Shown: positions 1-7,777, counted from the stretch's first letter. The stretch: DNA of 12,980 bases from Methanomicrobiales archaeon (GCA_013415575.1 JAAEES010000012.1:1-12980), one strand, 5' to 3'. Notes: generated from the letters alone by a model not told the origin. Made by a program: numbers and translations.

Positions 1-16
1 TGTCGTGCGCCAAAAG

Positions 17-80
17 GAATGATTAAATGATTTCCCATCGTCTGTATAATGATTAACAGCAGCGGGAGACTTGAGACCTG
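17..80 (+). promoter_or_regulatory. Putative promoter and leader of the mat-his genes
   Basis: The bases before the mat start are AT-rich in two places: ATTAAATGA near 21-30 and TGTATAATGAT near 42-52. Either could serve as an archaeal TATA box. The GGGAG at 64-68 lies 12 bases before the ATG and is a possible ribosome binding site; if it is used, the upstream TATA candidate fits better because the message must start before it. The choice is inference from base composition and spacing only. Confidence 0.3.
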
Positions 81-1283
81 ATGAAAAGGAATATCAAAGT
101 AGAGGCACTGCAGCAGATACCGCTCGAACAGCAGGAGATCGAGCTCGTCGAGCGAAAATGCATCGGCCACCCCGACAGCCTTGCCGATGGTGTCGCAGAG
201 TCGATCAGCCGTGCACTTTCCCGGGCATATCTTGAAGAGTGCGGCGCTGTACTCCACCACAATACCGACCAGGGAGAGATTGTCGCCGGAGAATCCCGTC
301 CGAAATACGGCGGTGGAAAGGTCATCCGGCCCATCTACATGCTCCTTGATGGTCGTGCCACCAAGCAGTTCAACGGTATCAACATACCCACCGATGCCAT
401 CGCCCTTGAAGCTGCCCGGAACTACCTCCGGACCACCCTCACCAACCTGAACCTGGAACGGGACATTATTATTGACTGCCGCCTGGGAACAGGATCCACC
501 GACCTCCGTGATGTCTTCAAACCCTGCCAGGAAACAACCCCGCGGGCAAATGATACCTCGTTCGGTGTCGGGCATGCTCCGTTTTCCGAGACAGAAACCA
601 TCATCCGTGAAGTGAGCGATTTCATCGATTGCACCCTGCGGCCGAAGTATCCGGCCATTGGCCAGGATATCAAGATCATGGGGCTGCGCGACGGCAACAT
701 CATCACCCTCACGCTCGCCTGCGCCATGGTCGACCGGTACTGTTCAGGTCTCCCCGAGTACATCGAATACAAGGAGCTGCTGAAAGAGCAGGTTGAGGCC
801 GTGGCCCGGAACTATACCAACCGGATGGTGGTGGTGGATGTCAATACCGCCGATGATATCGATACGGGAAGCGTGTTCATGACCGTTACCGGGACTTCTG
901 CCGAGATGGGCGATGATGGATCTGTCGGACGCGGCAACCGCTGCAACGGACTGATCACCCCCAACCGGCCTATGAGCATGGAAGCCACAAGCGGGAAGAA
1001 CCCCATCAACCATATCGGGAAGATCTACAACATCCTGTCCACGGAGCTCGCCCAGGAGTGCGCCGGAAAGGTGGAAGGCATTGAAGAGATCTATATCAGG
1101 CTCCTCTCCCAGATCGGAAAACCAATCGATCAGCCGCTCGTCGCGAGCATCCAGGTACTGATGCAACCCGATTTCCGTCTCCAGGATATCAGCAGTGATA
1201 TTGAAGCGATCATCGATTCAGGACTTGCAGATATAACCTGCATGACAGAGAAGATCATCCGTGGTGAAGTCAGAACCTTCTAG
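81..1283 (+). CDS. mat: S-adenosylmethionine synthetase (archaeal type)
   Basis: This 400-residue protein is the archaeal form of methionine adenosyltransferase, which makes S-adenosylmethionine from ATP and methionine in the cytoplasm. The length matches the archaeal family, which is very divergent from the bacterial MetK family. Visible conserved stretches are GHPDSLADG at residues 29-37, HHNTDQGEIVAG at 59-70, a lysine/glycine-rich KYGGGK at 75-80, and a long conserved block with GRGNRCNGLITPNRP followed by SGKNP in the middle-to-late part of the protein. The ATG at 81 is the natural start, with GGGAG upstream at 64-68. Its last 23 bases overlap the longest hisG reading frame, which suggests co-transcription and translational coupling with the histidine genes. 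S-adenosylmethionine is needed in quantity by methanogens for methylations and radical-SAM enzymes. The identification is firm. Confidence 0.96.
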   Translation: MKRNIKVEALQQIPLEQQEIELVERKCIGHPDSLADGVAESISRALSRAYLEECGAVLHHNTDQGEIVAGESRPKYGGGKVIRPIYMLLDGRATKQFNGINIPTDAIALEAARNYLRTTLTNLNLERDIIIDCRLGTGSTDLRDVFKPCQETTPRANDTSFGVGHAPFSETETIIREVSDFIDCTLRPKYPAIGQDIKIMGLRDGNIITLTLACAMVDRYCSGLPEYIEYKELLKEQVEAVARNYTNRMVVVDVNTADDIDTGSVFMTVTGTSAEMGDDGSVGRGNRCNGLITPNRPMSMEATSGKNPINHIGKIYNILSTELAQECAGKVEGIEEIYIRLLSQIGKPIDQPLVASIQVLMQPDFRLQDISSDIEAIIDSGLADITCMTEKIIRGEVRTF

Positions 1284-2178
1284 GGAGAGCGGATCCAGGG
1301 CGGCCGATTTCTCAGGACCGCTGGTACGGCTCGCCATCCCGAATAAAGGGAGGATTGCCGTTCCAATCATGGAGCTTATGGAAAAGAGCGGTCTCCACCT
1401 CCTCGACCAGGGCGACCGCCGGCTGATATCGCGGACCCCCGACCCCCACATCGAGGTGCTGTTTGCACGCCCCATCGATATTCCCGAATACGTGGCGAAC
1501 GGCGCCGCTGATCTCGGCATCACGGGCCGGGATATGGTGAGCGAGCGTGAGGCCGATGTCGAAGAGCTGCTCGATCTCCACATCGGAAGCGCAACCCTCG
1601 TCCTCGCAGTGAAGGATGAATCCCCGGTCCATGACCCTGATGACCTCTCGGGAGCAAAGATAGCCACCGAATTTCCCCGGATTGCCACCCGTTATTTTTC
1701 ACAGCTGGGCATCCCGGTAACCATCGTCACAGTCGGCGGTGCCTGCGAGGTGACCCCGCATCTCGGTATCGCTGATGCAATTCTTGATCTCTCGAGTTCC
1801 GGGGACACCCTCCGGTCGAACCGGCTGCGGGTTATCGCCGAAGTTCTTACCACGAGCACCATCCTGATCGCAAATCATCAGGCTCAGCTGATCAAAAAAG
1901 AGAAGATCGAGGAGATCATCCTTGCCCTGGAGAGCGTTATCAGGGCACGGGGCCAGTGCTACCTTATGATGAATGCACAACGTTCCTCTCTCGATGAGAT
2001 CAGGAATGTGCTCCCCGGGCTCTCGGGCCCCACGGTCATGGAAGTCGCCTCACGGGAAGACCTGGTGGCCGTCCATGCGGTGGTAAACGAAGAACGAGTC
2101 TATGGCCTCATCACCCGGCTGAAGAGAGCCGGAGCACGCGACATCCTGGTCATGCCAATTGAAAGGATCATCCGCTGA
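1261..2178 (+). CDS. hisG: ATP phosphoribosyltransferase, long form
   Basis: HisG catalyses the first step of histidine synthesis, condensing ATP with PRPP. With the longest start the product is 305 residues. LAIPNKGR at 24-31 is the usual N-terminal strand, ADLGITGRDMV at 83-93 is conserved, and GIADAILDLSSSGDTL at 169-184 is the PRPP-binding loop. Residues from about 231 to 303 form the C-terminal regulatory domain of the long family, so the enzyme should be a feedback-inhibited HisG that does not need HisZ. The start is unclear: family members begin one or two residues before LAIPNKGR, but no ATG, GTG or TTG lies there. The only ordinary in-frame starts are GTG at 1261 and 1264, inside mat, giving an unusual tail of about 20 residues. 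A CTG at 1321, preceded by AGGA at 1314-1317, is the alternative. Confidence 0.94.
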   Translation: MVKSEPSRESGSRAADFSGPLVRLAIPNKGRIAVPIMELMEKSGLHLLDQGDRRLISRTPDPHIEVLFARPIDIPEYVANGAADLGITGRDMVSEREADVEELLDLHIGSATLVLAVKDESPVHDPDDLSGAKIATEFPRIATRYFSQLGIPVTIVTVGGACEVTPHLGIADAILDLSSSGDTLRSNRLRVIAEVLTTSTILIANHQAQLIKKEKIEEIILALESVIRARGQCYLMMNAQRSSLDEIRNVLPGLSGPTVMEVASREDLVAVHAVVNEERVYGLITRLKRAGARDILVMPIERIIR

Positions 2179-2179
2179 T

Positions 2180-2899
2180 ATGATCGTCTTTCCAGCCGTT
2201 GATATTTTGGGCGGGCGGTGCGTCCAGCTGATCCAGGGCAGAAGGGATACGGCAACCGATTTCGGGACCCCCACGGAATGTGCCTGCCGGTGGATTGGAG
2301 AGGGTGCCCGGCACCTCCACATCATCAACCTCGATGGTGCATTCGGTGAGTCCCGGCGAAATGCAGCAGTACTCCGGGAGATCATTGAAGAGAGCGGAAT
2401 TCCTGTCCAGCTGGGAGGGGGGATCCGGTCCTTTGACGACGCCGCAGGGTGGCTCGAGATTGGCGTCGAGCGGGTCATCCTCGGGACGAGTGCGGTCCGG
2501 GAACCGGAACTGATTACGAGGCTCGCAGATCGGTTCGGCAGCAGGAGGATCATGGCAGGGGTCGATACCCGGCAGGGGAAGATTGCGGTGGAAGGATGGG
2601 AGAAGACCGCCGGTGATTATATCGAATGGGGCCGGAAGTTCGAGACCATGGGGGCTGGCTCTCTCCTCTATACCAATGTCGATGTTGAGGGGCTGCAGCG
2701 TGGAATCTCTCTTGACCCGGTAACCCGGCTGATTGATTCTGTCTCCATCCCCGTGGTCGTTGCCGGAGGAGTCTCGTCAGCCTCTGACATCACAGCATTA
2801 AAAGCAATTGGCGCCTATGGGATAGTACTGGGCTCTGCGCTGTACTCGGGAAAGATCTCCCTGCGCAACGCCCTGGAGGCAGCTGATGAGGATCGCTGA
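2180..2899 (+). CDS. hisA: ProFAR isomerase (HisA)
   Basis: HisA is the (beta/alpha)8-barrel isomerase of histidine synthesis that converts ProFAR to PRFAR by an Amadori rearrangement. The 239-residue product has the usual length. The catalytic aspartates are Asp8 in PAVDILGG and Asp129 in AGVDTRQG. The two phosphate-binding glycine clusters are visible as QLGGGIRS (77-84) and VVAGGVSS in the C-terminal half, reflecting the internal half-barrel duplication. The ATG at 2180 is chosen over an in-frame TTG at 2159 because the protein then starts directly at the first barrel strand. It begins one base after the hisG stop, and its last 14 bases overlap hisB, which indicates a translationally coupled hisG-hisA-hisB unit. 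Confidence 0.96.
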   Translation: MIVFPAVDILGGRCVQLIQGRRDTATDFGTPTECACRWIGEGARHLHIINLDGAFGESRRNAAVLREIIEESGIPVQLGGGIRSFDDAAGWLEIGVERVILGTSAVREPELITRLADRFGSRRIMAGVDTRQGKIAVEGWEKTAGDYIEWGRKFETMGAGSLLYTNVDVEGLQRGISLDPVTRLIDSVSIPVVVAGGVSSASDITALKAIGAYGIVLGSALYSGKISLRNALEAADEDR

Positions 2900-3467
2900 A
2901 ATCTCGCGAAAAACCAGGGAGACCGATATATCAGTCCGTCTTGTCCTTGAAGGGACCGGTGCGGCGACAATCAGCACCGGGCTTCCGTTCTTCGACCATA
3001 TGCTCGAGGCCATGACCCGGCACGGAGGCTTCGATCTCACCTTTCGTGCGACTGGTGATCTCGACATCGATGCACATCATACCGTGGAGGATGCGGGAAT
3101 CGTACTTGGAGAGGCCATCCGGAACGCTGTGGGGGACGGGCGGGGTATCCGCCGCTTCTCCCATGCTATCGTTCCCATGGACGAATCACTAGCTACCGTA
3201 GCCCTCGACTGCGGCGGACGGAGCTACCTCGTCTACCAGGGATGCTTCTCTCAGAAGATGATCGGAGGAATAGAACACGACGTCTTTGAACACTTCTTCC
3301 ACAGCCTCTGTACAAAGGCCGGCCTGAACGTCCATATCCTCTTCCATGGCCGGAACGACCACCACCAGTGTGAAGCCGTCTTTAAGGCTTTTGGGATCGC
3401 ACTCGCCCAGGCCGTCGCGCTGGTTGAAGGGAAGACCGATATCCCAAGTACCAAGGGCGTGCTCTAG
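2886..3467 (+). CDS. hisB: Imidazoleglycerol-phosphate dehydratase
   Basis: This 193-residue monofunctional HisB dehydrates imidazole glycerol phosphate to imidazole acetol phosphate, using manganese. Metal-ligand motifs are plain: FFDHML at 35-40, HHTVED at 64-69 and DHHQCEA at 158-164, together with the GD-x-x-x-DAHH context. There is no fused histidinol-phosphatase domain, as expected for an archaeon. The ATG lies inside the hisA end, so translation is probably coupled. It is the last gene of the plus-strand block; the next gene downstream is convergent, and the T-rich stretch around 3489-3500 could end the transcript. Confidence 0.96.
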   Translation: MRIAEISRKTRETDISVRLVLEGTGAATISTGLPFFDHMLEAMTRHGGFDLTFRATGDLDIDAHHTVEDAGIVLGEAIRNAVGDGRGIRRFSHAIVPMDESLATVALDCGGRSYLVYQGCFSQKMIGGIEHDVFEHFFHSLCTKAGLNVHILFHGRNDHHQCEAVFKAFGIALAQAVALVEGKTDIPSTKGVL

Positions 3468-3499
3468 GGCACATCCCCCACGCTGACCATCTTTTCTCT

Positions 3500-3709
3500 C
3501 TACCGGGATTTCATCGCAATTGCCGCAAGGGCTTCATGCGCCGCCTGTTTCACGAGATTGTCCTCATCCATGCATACCCGGAAGAGGGGTTCTATCGCGC
3601 GTATGTCGCCAAGCCTCCCCAGGGCGGCGATTGCCGTGATCCGGGTCTCACTGTCGCCGGAAGTGAGGAGAGAGATGATGTCAGAAAAAAGAAGCGTAGC
3701 CTCAGGCAT
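3500..3709 (-). CDS. Small HEAT-repeat (PBS-lyase-like) protein
   Basis: The predicted product is 69 residues, consisting of about one and a half HEAT-like helical repeats. Residues 11-34 (with TRITAIAALGRLGD) and 35-66 (AIEPLFRVCMDEDN followed by VKQAAHEALAAIA) follow the PBS-lyase/HEAT pattern of paired amphipathic helices with an Asp/Asn turn. Such proteins act as protein-binding scaffolds; no partner can be named. The open frame extends upstream to an ATG at 3862, but the extra 51 residues lack repeat character and are rich in Met, His and Pro. The ATG at 3709 is therefore preferred, with AAGGGTCAGG just before it as a possible ribosome site. It could be a free-standing small protein or the remnant of a longer HEAT protein. 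Confidence 0.65.
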   Translation of the reverse strand: MPEATLLFSDIISLLTSGDSETRITAIAALGRLGDIRAIEPLFRVCMDEDNLVKQAAHEALAAIAMKSR

Positions 3710-4090
3710 ACCTGACCCTTTGACCGGAACGGAAAGGCAACTGGTATGCATGGCTCGTGGATGATACTGTTGTGAGCATTCCTTCGATTGGTTATGAGTA
3801 TGGGGAACGGGATATGTCCGGTCTGGTTTTTCCATCATGTCCGGCCCCATCCTGTTCATCAAGCCCCCTGTTCCCTCATTGCGAGGGTAATCCAGAGTTT
3901 TACTGACGGGTTAAAATGTATGCGCAACGCACCATTGCACGGCAGTACCGATTCCCCTTTTCCGGCGTATCCAGACTGCCGCGGATTCCGGGAATCATCA
4001 ACTGCTTACGCTACCGGAGATTCCTGATAAAAGATCTGATGCCACCTTGATTTTTGCTGCGGTTGGTCTGTTTGAAGGGAAAGAGTGGTA
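3710..4090. other. Gap with no confident gene
   Basis: About 380 bases separate the HEAT gene from the histone gene. No tRNA-like or rRNA-like sequence was seen. A 44-codon plus-strand frame (3916-4050) encodes an arginine-rich peptide, but it lacks a ribosome site and resembles nothing I know. The spot TTAAAATGTAT at 3911-3921 is AT-rich and could be a weak promoter. The stretch next to 4090 lies downstream of the histone gene and may hold its transcript end, but no strong T-run is seen on the minus strand. Confidence 0.4.
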
Positions 4091-4297
4091 TTATGCGGAC
4101 TTTGCCGCAAGTTCTACGTCCTCTTCCTTGATCGTCTTCCTGCCCGCATGGAGTGCGAGCCTGTTCGCTTCCTTGGTCAGGTTTGCGATGTAGTCTTCCG
4201 CCTTTGCCACAAGGGCGGCAGCTGCATCAGAACCGACTCTTTCAGCACCATTCTTCTTGGCAATTCTCACAACTGCAGCAATAGGTAAATCTGCCAT
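4091..4297 (-). CDS. Archaeal histone
   Basis: This 68-residue protein is an HMf-type archaeal histone, which dimerises and polymerises to wrap DNA. It has a single histone fold with no tails. LPIAAVVRIAK opens the first helix, AERVGSDAA forms the first loop and the start of the long central helix, and HAGRKTIKEEDVELA gives the second loop and last helix, with the Arg-Lys-Thr DNA-contact motif at 53-55. Length and motifs match the family closely. It stands alone, with a clear promoter and a good ribosome site (GAGGTAAT) before the ATG, as expected for a highly expressed chromatin protein. Confidence 0.97.
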   Translation of the reverse strand: MADLPIAAVVRIAKKNGAERVGSDAAAALVAKAEDYIANLTKEANRLALHAGRKTIKEEDVELAAKSA

Positions 4298-4300
4298 AAT

Positions 4301-4346
4301 ATTACCTCAAAACAAAGGTATATCAGGAAATATTTAAACATTTCGT
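4301..4346 (-). promoter_or_regulatory. Histone promoter and ribosome binding site
   Basis: Read on the minus strand, CACGAAATG followed by TTTAAATATTTCC (about 4326-4346) is a good BRE plus TATA box. A start site some 25 bases further on would leave a very short leader carrying GAGGTAAT (4301-4308), which pairs well with the 16S rRNA end and lies 3 bases before the ATG. The spacing is consistent with a strong promoter; the start site itself is inferred. Confidence 0.65.
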
Positions 4347-4435
4347 GAATTATGACCTATATTCCCTGCAATAGCCTATCGGGAACCACTTTGAACCAAT
4401 CTCCAGAAGCACCCTGAAAACCAGAATGAACACTC

Positions 4436-4463
4436 AAAAAATATAGGCAGAATACAGCCCTAT
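4436..4463 (-). terminator. Hairpin plus T-run after mtxX
   Basis: On the minus strand ATAGG and CCTAT arms (4459-4463 and 4443-4447) can pair, with one further G-C pair across a bulge, and are followed within a few bases by six T residues (4436-4441). This lies about 30 bases after the mtxX stop codon. Archaeal termination relies mainly on T-runs, so the T-run is the more meaningful part. It separates the mmp2-mtxX unit from the histone promoter. Confidence 0.45.
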
Positions 4464-4494
4464 TGAGAATTGTCCTTGAATTTTTGTATATTTT

Positions 4495-5250
4495 TTATTT
4501 TAAAAGAGAATCTGCCAGTCTTATCGCATTTGCATAATCCGGCGTGGCGCGCGATGTATCCACAAAAATTCTGTCGATATTCAGGACTGGTGCGCCATGT
4601 CCACGACCGGATCCCAGAAAGATGAGCGTACGGAAGATTAAATTTCCTGATATCCCGTCAGGTGCGATGATGACACCGCAGTCCCTGACTGCGTCCTCGA
4701 TCAGGATCTGGTAGTGGACTCCGCCGGTCATGCGTGCGACCAGCTCAGCATCGGCAAGACTCCTGTCGACCGCAGGATGCCTCCCGATATCTCCTGCCCG
4801 ACCCCCGGACAGTACTCCGATCCTCCCTGGGAGGCCGAACCGCACTGCCATCTCCTGTGCTTTCCGGGCAAGTTCAATCCGTTCACCGATTTCCCACCCC
4901 TCATCAACACCGACCGGGGCAAGGAAAAATCGTTCACCACGGGCAGTTTCCAGGAGTGCCGCCCGTTCCAGCCGCTTGACACCGGACGAATTTTTCAATG
5001 CGGAGAGTGTGGTATTCGCCGGGAGTGTTCCACGGACGGCGGCATCGATATGACCATCCATGAGATCCGCGACGAGCGATATGGCCGGATCTGTACAGAC
5101 CTTGAGAGTGATCCCCATCCCCTGAGGAATCGCGATTGCGCTGTCACGTGCATAGACACGAACAAAGGAGCTTACCCCTGATTCTGAAATACCCCGGATG
5201 ACCTTCTCCGCATCATCTGCAATCCCGATCCCAATGGTCCTCACAGGCAT
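4495..5250 (-). CDS. mtxX: Methanogenesis marker protein 4 (MtxX)
   Basis: The 251-residue product matches MtxX, the methanogen marker 4 family, related in fold to phosphate acetyl/butyryl transferases. The biochemical role is not established; members were once described as methyltransferase-related. Conserved blocks visible are AAVRGTLPA at 70-78, IGVLSGGRAGDIGR at 144-157 and APDGISGNLIFRTL beginning at 196, the last two resembling the phosphate/CoA-site glycine-rich loops of phosphotransacetylases. No signal peptide or membrane segment is seen, so it is probably cytoplasmic. The start codon lies within the last codons of mmp2, so the two are very likely made together. The family occurs almost only in methanogens, which supports the assignment of the organism. 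Family assignment is from memory of its motifs. Confidence 0.85.
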   Translation of the reverse strand: MPVRTIGIGIADDAEKVIRGISESGVSSFVRVYARDSAIAIPQGMGITLKVCTDPAISLVADLMDGHIDAAVRGTLPANTTLSALKNSSGVKRLERAALLETARGERFFLAPVGVDEGWEIGERIELARKAQEMAVRFGLPGRIGVLSGGRAGDIGRHPAVDRSLADAELVARMTGGVHYQILIEDAVRDCGVIIAPDGISGNLIFRTLIFLGSGRGHGAPVLNIDRIFVDTSRATPDYANAIRLADSLLK

Positions 5251-6284
5251 GATCCGTCATCGGAGAAGAGACGCATGACCCCGTTTCGGGAGAAATCAAA
5301 GACCGGGGAGTCCTCACCCGCATAGGCGATCTGCAGTTTTTTAGTGGAATCAACGGAACCGATGACTGCTGCGGTCATGCCGACCTCTCCGAATCGTCTC
5401 CGGATTTCGTCGGTATGCTCTTCGGGTGCGGTGAGGACGAATCCCATCCCGGGGTAGATCCGGATCCACTGTTCGAACGTCATGTAGTTTGCAGTAAGAT
5501 CAGGTTTTGGGAGCAGTTCCAGCTCGATCCGTGCGCCTTTCCCGCTCACCTCAAGCAACATCCCGAGTGTCCCAATCACTCCCGGATTGCTGATATCCTT
5601 GCCTGCGGATACGAGATGATCCCTCCCGAGTTTCTCCATGAGGCCGACCTGAGCCCGCACCTGGTCGGCAGACTTCATAGTGACTGAGTCCCAGTTGAGG
5701 GCGCAAGAGGGGTGAACTCGTCCTTCAAGGTCTACAGCAACGATAACTGCATCACCCTCCCCGGCTGTGTGGCTGTAGACGACTGCGTCCTTCCGGGCAA
5801 TACCGAGGATTGCCACATCGATCACACTGTACGGGGTGTCGGGGTGGAGATGTCCGCCGACAATCGGTACCCCGAACTGGAGTGAAGCATCGTGCATCCC
5901 GGCCAGCACCTGCTTCTGGATGCGGTGGTCCGAGATGGAGAAGACATCAACCATGGCAACTGGTTTTCCTCCCATGGCAGCGATATCATGGATGTTGACG
6001 AGAACTGAGCAGTAGCCTGCCCAGTAGGGATCTGCCTCCATGAGGCGACTCCAGATACCGTCTGCTGCCAGGAGGAGAACTTCATCCCCGTGCTCGATGA
6101 CTGCTGCATCCTCCCCGAATGACGCAATGATTTCCGGAGCATCGATCCTGATTGCGCGGACCATCGCTCCGATAGCATGCTTCCTCTTGACACCCTCATA
6201 TTCCCTGACTACGGTGGCTATTCTTGCGGTGGAGCAGTCATGTACCATCATGAGATCCTCGACAATCCGGTTCTTACTATCCAT
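5241..6284 (-). CDS. mmp2: Methanogenesis marker protein 2 (AIR synthase-like)
   Basis: The 347-residue product belongs to the PurM/SelD-like ATP-binding family and matches methanogen marker 2. The features of this fold are present: GEDAAV at 57-62, AADG at 73-76, NIHDIAAMGGKP at 97-108 and GGHLHPDTPYSV at 143-154. In the PurM and SelD relatives these parts bind ATP and metal for phosphoryl transfer. The true substrate of marker 2 is unknown, though its restriction to methanogens suggests a role in making or activating a methanogenesis cofactor or enzyme. It is neither a purine enzyme nor SelD: there is no N-terminal Cys/Sec-containing loop as in SelD. It overlaps mtxX by 10 bases and diverges from rfcL. 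Confidence 0.88.
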   Translation of the reverse strand: MDSKNRIVEDLMMVHDCSTARIATVVREYEGVKRKHAIGAMVRAIRIDAPEIIASFGEDAAVIEHGDEVLLLAADGIWSRLMEADPYWAGYCSVLVNIHDIAAMGGKPVAMVDVFSISDHRIQKQVLAGMHDASLQFGVPIVGGHLHPDTPYSVIDVAILGIARKDAVVYSHTAGEGDAVIVAVDLEGRVHPSCALNWDSVTMKSADQVRAQVGLMEKLGRDHLVSAGKDISNPGVIGTLGMLLEVSGKGARIELELLPKPDLTANYMTFEQWIRIYPGMGFVLTAPEEHTDEIRRRFGEVGMTAAVIGSVDSTKKLQIAYAGEDSPVFDFSRNGVMRLFSDDGSCL

Positions 6285-6298
6285 TCGGCATCATCAGA

Positions 6299-6334
6299 GA
6301 TAATTTATTTGATACACGGTTGAAGAGATTAGGC
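6299..6334. promoter_or_regulatory. Shared divergent promoter region of mmp2 and rfcL
   Basis: Only 50 bases separate the two starts. The single AT-rich tract TAATTTATTTGAT (6301-6313) is TATA-like on both strands. It lies roughly 22-34 bases before the rfcL ATG and 17-29 before the mmp2 ATG, so both messages would have short or no leaders. AGATTAGG (6326-6333) is a weak ribosome-site candidate for rfcL. The assignment rests on composition and spacing. Confidence 0.45.
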
Positions 6335-7777
6335 ATGGATTGGGCGTCAAAATACCGCCCGAAGCACGTAGATGAACTGGTCGGGAACAGCACCGCCCTT
6401 CGCCAGATGGTGGAATGGGGGCGGAACTGGACCAGGGAGAGCAGGCCGCTGATCCTCTACGGCAAACCGGGCACCGGCAAGACCTCGAGCGTGTATGCCC
6501 TTGCCGCTGATCTGAACTGGGAGGTCATCGAGCTGAATGCCAGCGACCAGCGGACAAGAGACGTCATTCTCCGGATTGCCGGTACGAGCAGCCAGACCAG
6601 GAGCCTTACCGGGGCCGTGCGGAAGGTCATTCTCCTTGATGAAGCCGATAACCTCCATGGTTCTGCAGACCGTGGCGGGGCCCGGGCAATACTCGATGTG
6701 ATCAGGACCGCCCGGCAGCCGGTGATCCTTGTTGCAAACGACCTCTACCAGATCCAGGCCGAGATACGGTCGCGGTGCGAACCGGTCCAGTTTCGTGCCC
6801 TGCCGGCCCGGTCCATTGTTCCACGGCTCCGGTTCATCTGCAGTAGTGAGCATCTCTCGTGCGAAGAACAGACCCTGATAGATATCGCCGAGGCCGCAAA
6901 CGGGGACATGCGTGCCGCCATCACCATGCTGGAAGCTGCCGCTATCGGACGGGAGGCGCTCGGTGAAGCTGATGTCTCAACTTCACGAAAAGATGAGCGA
7001 TCAACGGTCTTTACCCTGGTGGCTGCCGTGTTCGGGAAACCGGAGGGAGAGGATCTCATGAAGATCGCCTATGAGGTTGATGAGACACCGGATACCCTGG
7101 CCCAGTGGATCGAGGCAAATCTCGGCGCTATCAAGGAGCTGGATCGCTATTCCCGGGCATACCAGTGTCTGGCGCGTTCCGATGAGTATATCGGTCTCAC
7201 CTACCGCCATCAGTACTATACGCTCTGGCGATATGCCTCACTGCTGATGATTCTCGGTGTATCTGATGCGGCAGGAGGAGGAGGCATTCATGCCCGCATC
7301 CTGTCCCCTGAGCGCTGGAGAAAGATGGGAAGTTACCGGAAACAGAAAGCGGTCCGCACCGGAATGCTCGACAAAGTTTCTTCCAGTCTCCACATGTCCC
7401 AGCACGCCCTTAGGGATGCGTACCTGTCCTCTGTTTCTGCCCTGGCAGACCGGGATCCGATGGAGTTTGTACGGGACTTCTCCTTAGACTCCGACGAACT
7501 GAACCTCCTTATCCATGATAAACCCCGGGCCCAGAAGGTGGTGAAAGCTCTCGCCGCGGAGGAGAGAAAACGTGAGAAAGAGCGGGAAGCGGCCGAACGT
7601 CGGGAAGCAAAGAAATCTCCTGCCCCAATGAATATGGCTGAAACCACTGACGAGGGAGCTGCCACCCGGACACCGCAAAGAGAACCTGGCATCAGTGATC
7701 AGGGACAGGCTCAACTCTCCGAAGAGGAGTCTGGGAAGGAGAGAAAGTCTCAAAAGACACTCTTTGATGGTTTCTGA
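6335..7777 (+). CDS. rfcL: Replication factor C large subunit
   Basis: This 480-residue AAA+ protein is the large subunit of the archaeal clamp loader, which opens and loads the PCNA ring at primer ends. Walker A is GKPGTGKT at 43-50, Walker B is ILLDEAD at 99-105, and LVAND then RSRC give the sensor-1 and arginine-finger regions. The middle third is the helical collar. The tail from about residue 405 is charged and low in complexity (runs of Lys, Glu and Arg) and ends in QKTLFDGF, a PIP-box-like motif for PCNA binding. ATG at 6335 is preferred to TTG at 6320 because family members begin with MDW followed by a KYRP motif. The last 28 bases overlap the convergent UPF0146 gene. Confidence 0.96.
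   Translation: MDWASKYRPKHVDELVGNSTALRQMVEWGRNWTRESRPLILYGKPGTGKTSSVYALAADLNWEVIELNASDQRTRDVILRIAGTSSQTRSLTGAVRKVILLDEADNLHGSADRGGARAILDVIRTARQPVILVANDLYQIQAEIRSRCEPVQFRALPARSIVPRLRFICSSEHLSCEEQTLIDIAEAANGDMRAAITMLEAAAIGREALGEADVSTSRKDERSTVFTLVAAVFGKPEGEDLMKIAYEVDETPDTLAQWIEANLGAIKELDRYSRAYQCLARSDEYIGLTYRHQYYTLWRYASLLMILGVSDAAGGGGIHARILSPERWRKMGSYRKQKAVRTGMLDKVSSSLHMSQHALRDAYLSSVSALADRDPMEFVRDFSLDSDELNLLIHDKPRAQKVVKALAAEERKREKEREAAERREAKKSPAPMNMAETTDEGAATRTPQREPGISDQGQAQLSEEESGKERKSQKTLFDGF

Noticed and set aside
3710..3862. Upstream extension of the HEAT-repeat gene to ATG 3862
   Set aside because: The added 51 residues lack HEAT character and include scattered Met, His and Pro; a better ribosome site precedes the ATG at 3709.
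3788..4050. Plus-strand frames of 79 and 44 codons in the HEAT-histone gap
   Set aside because: The longer has no protein-like composition. The shorter (3916-4050) is strongly basic but lacks a ribosome site and recognisable motif.
4361..4446. Inverted repeat between CCTATATT near 4362 and AATATAGG near 4440
   Set aside because: Short, AT-rich and about 70 bases apart; likely chance in an AT-rich promoter region.
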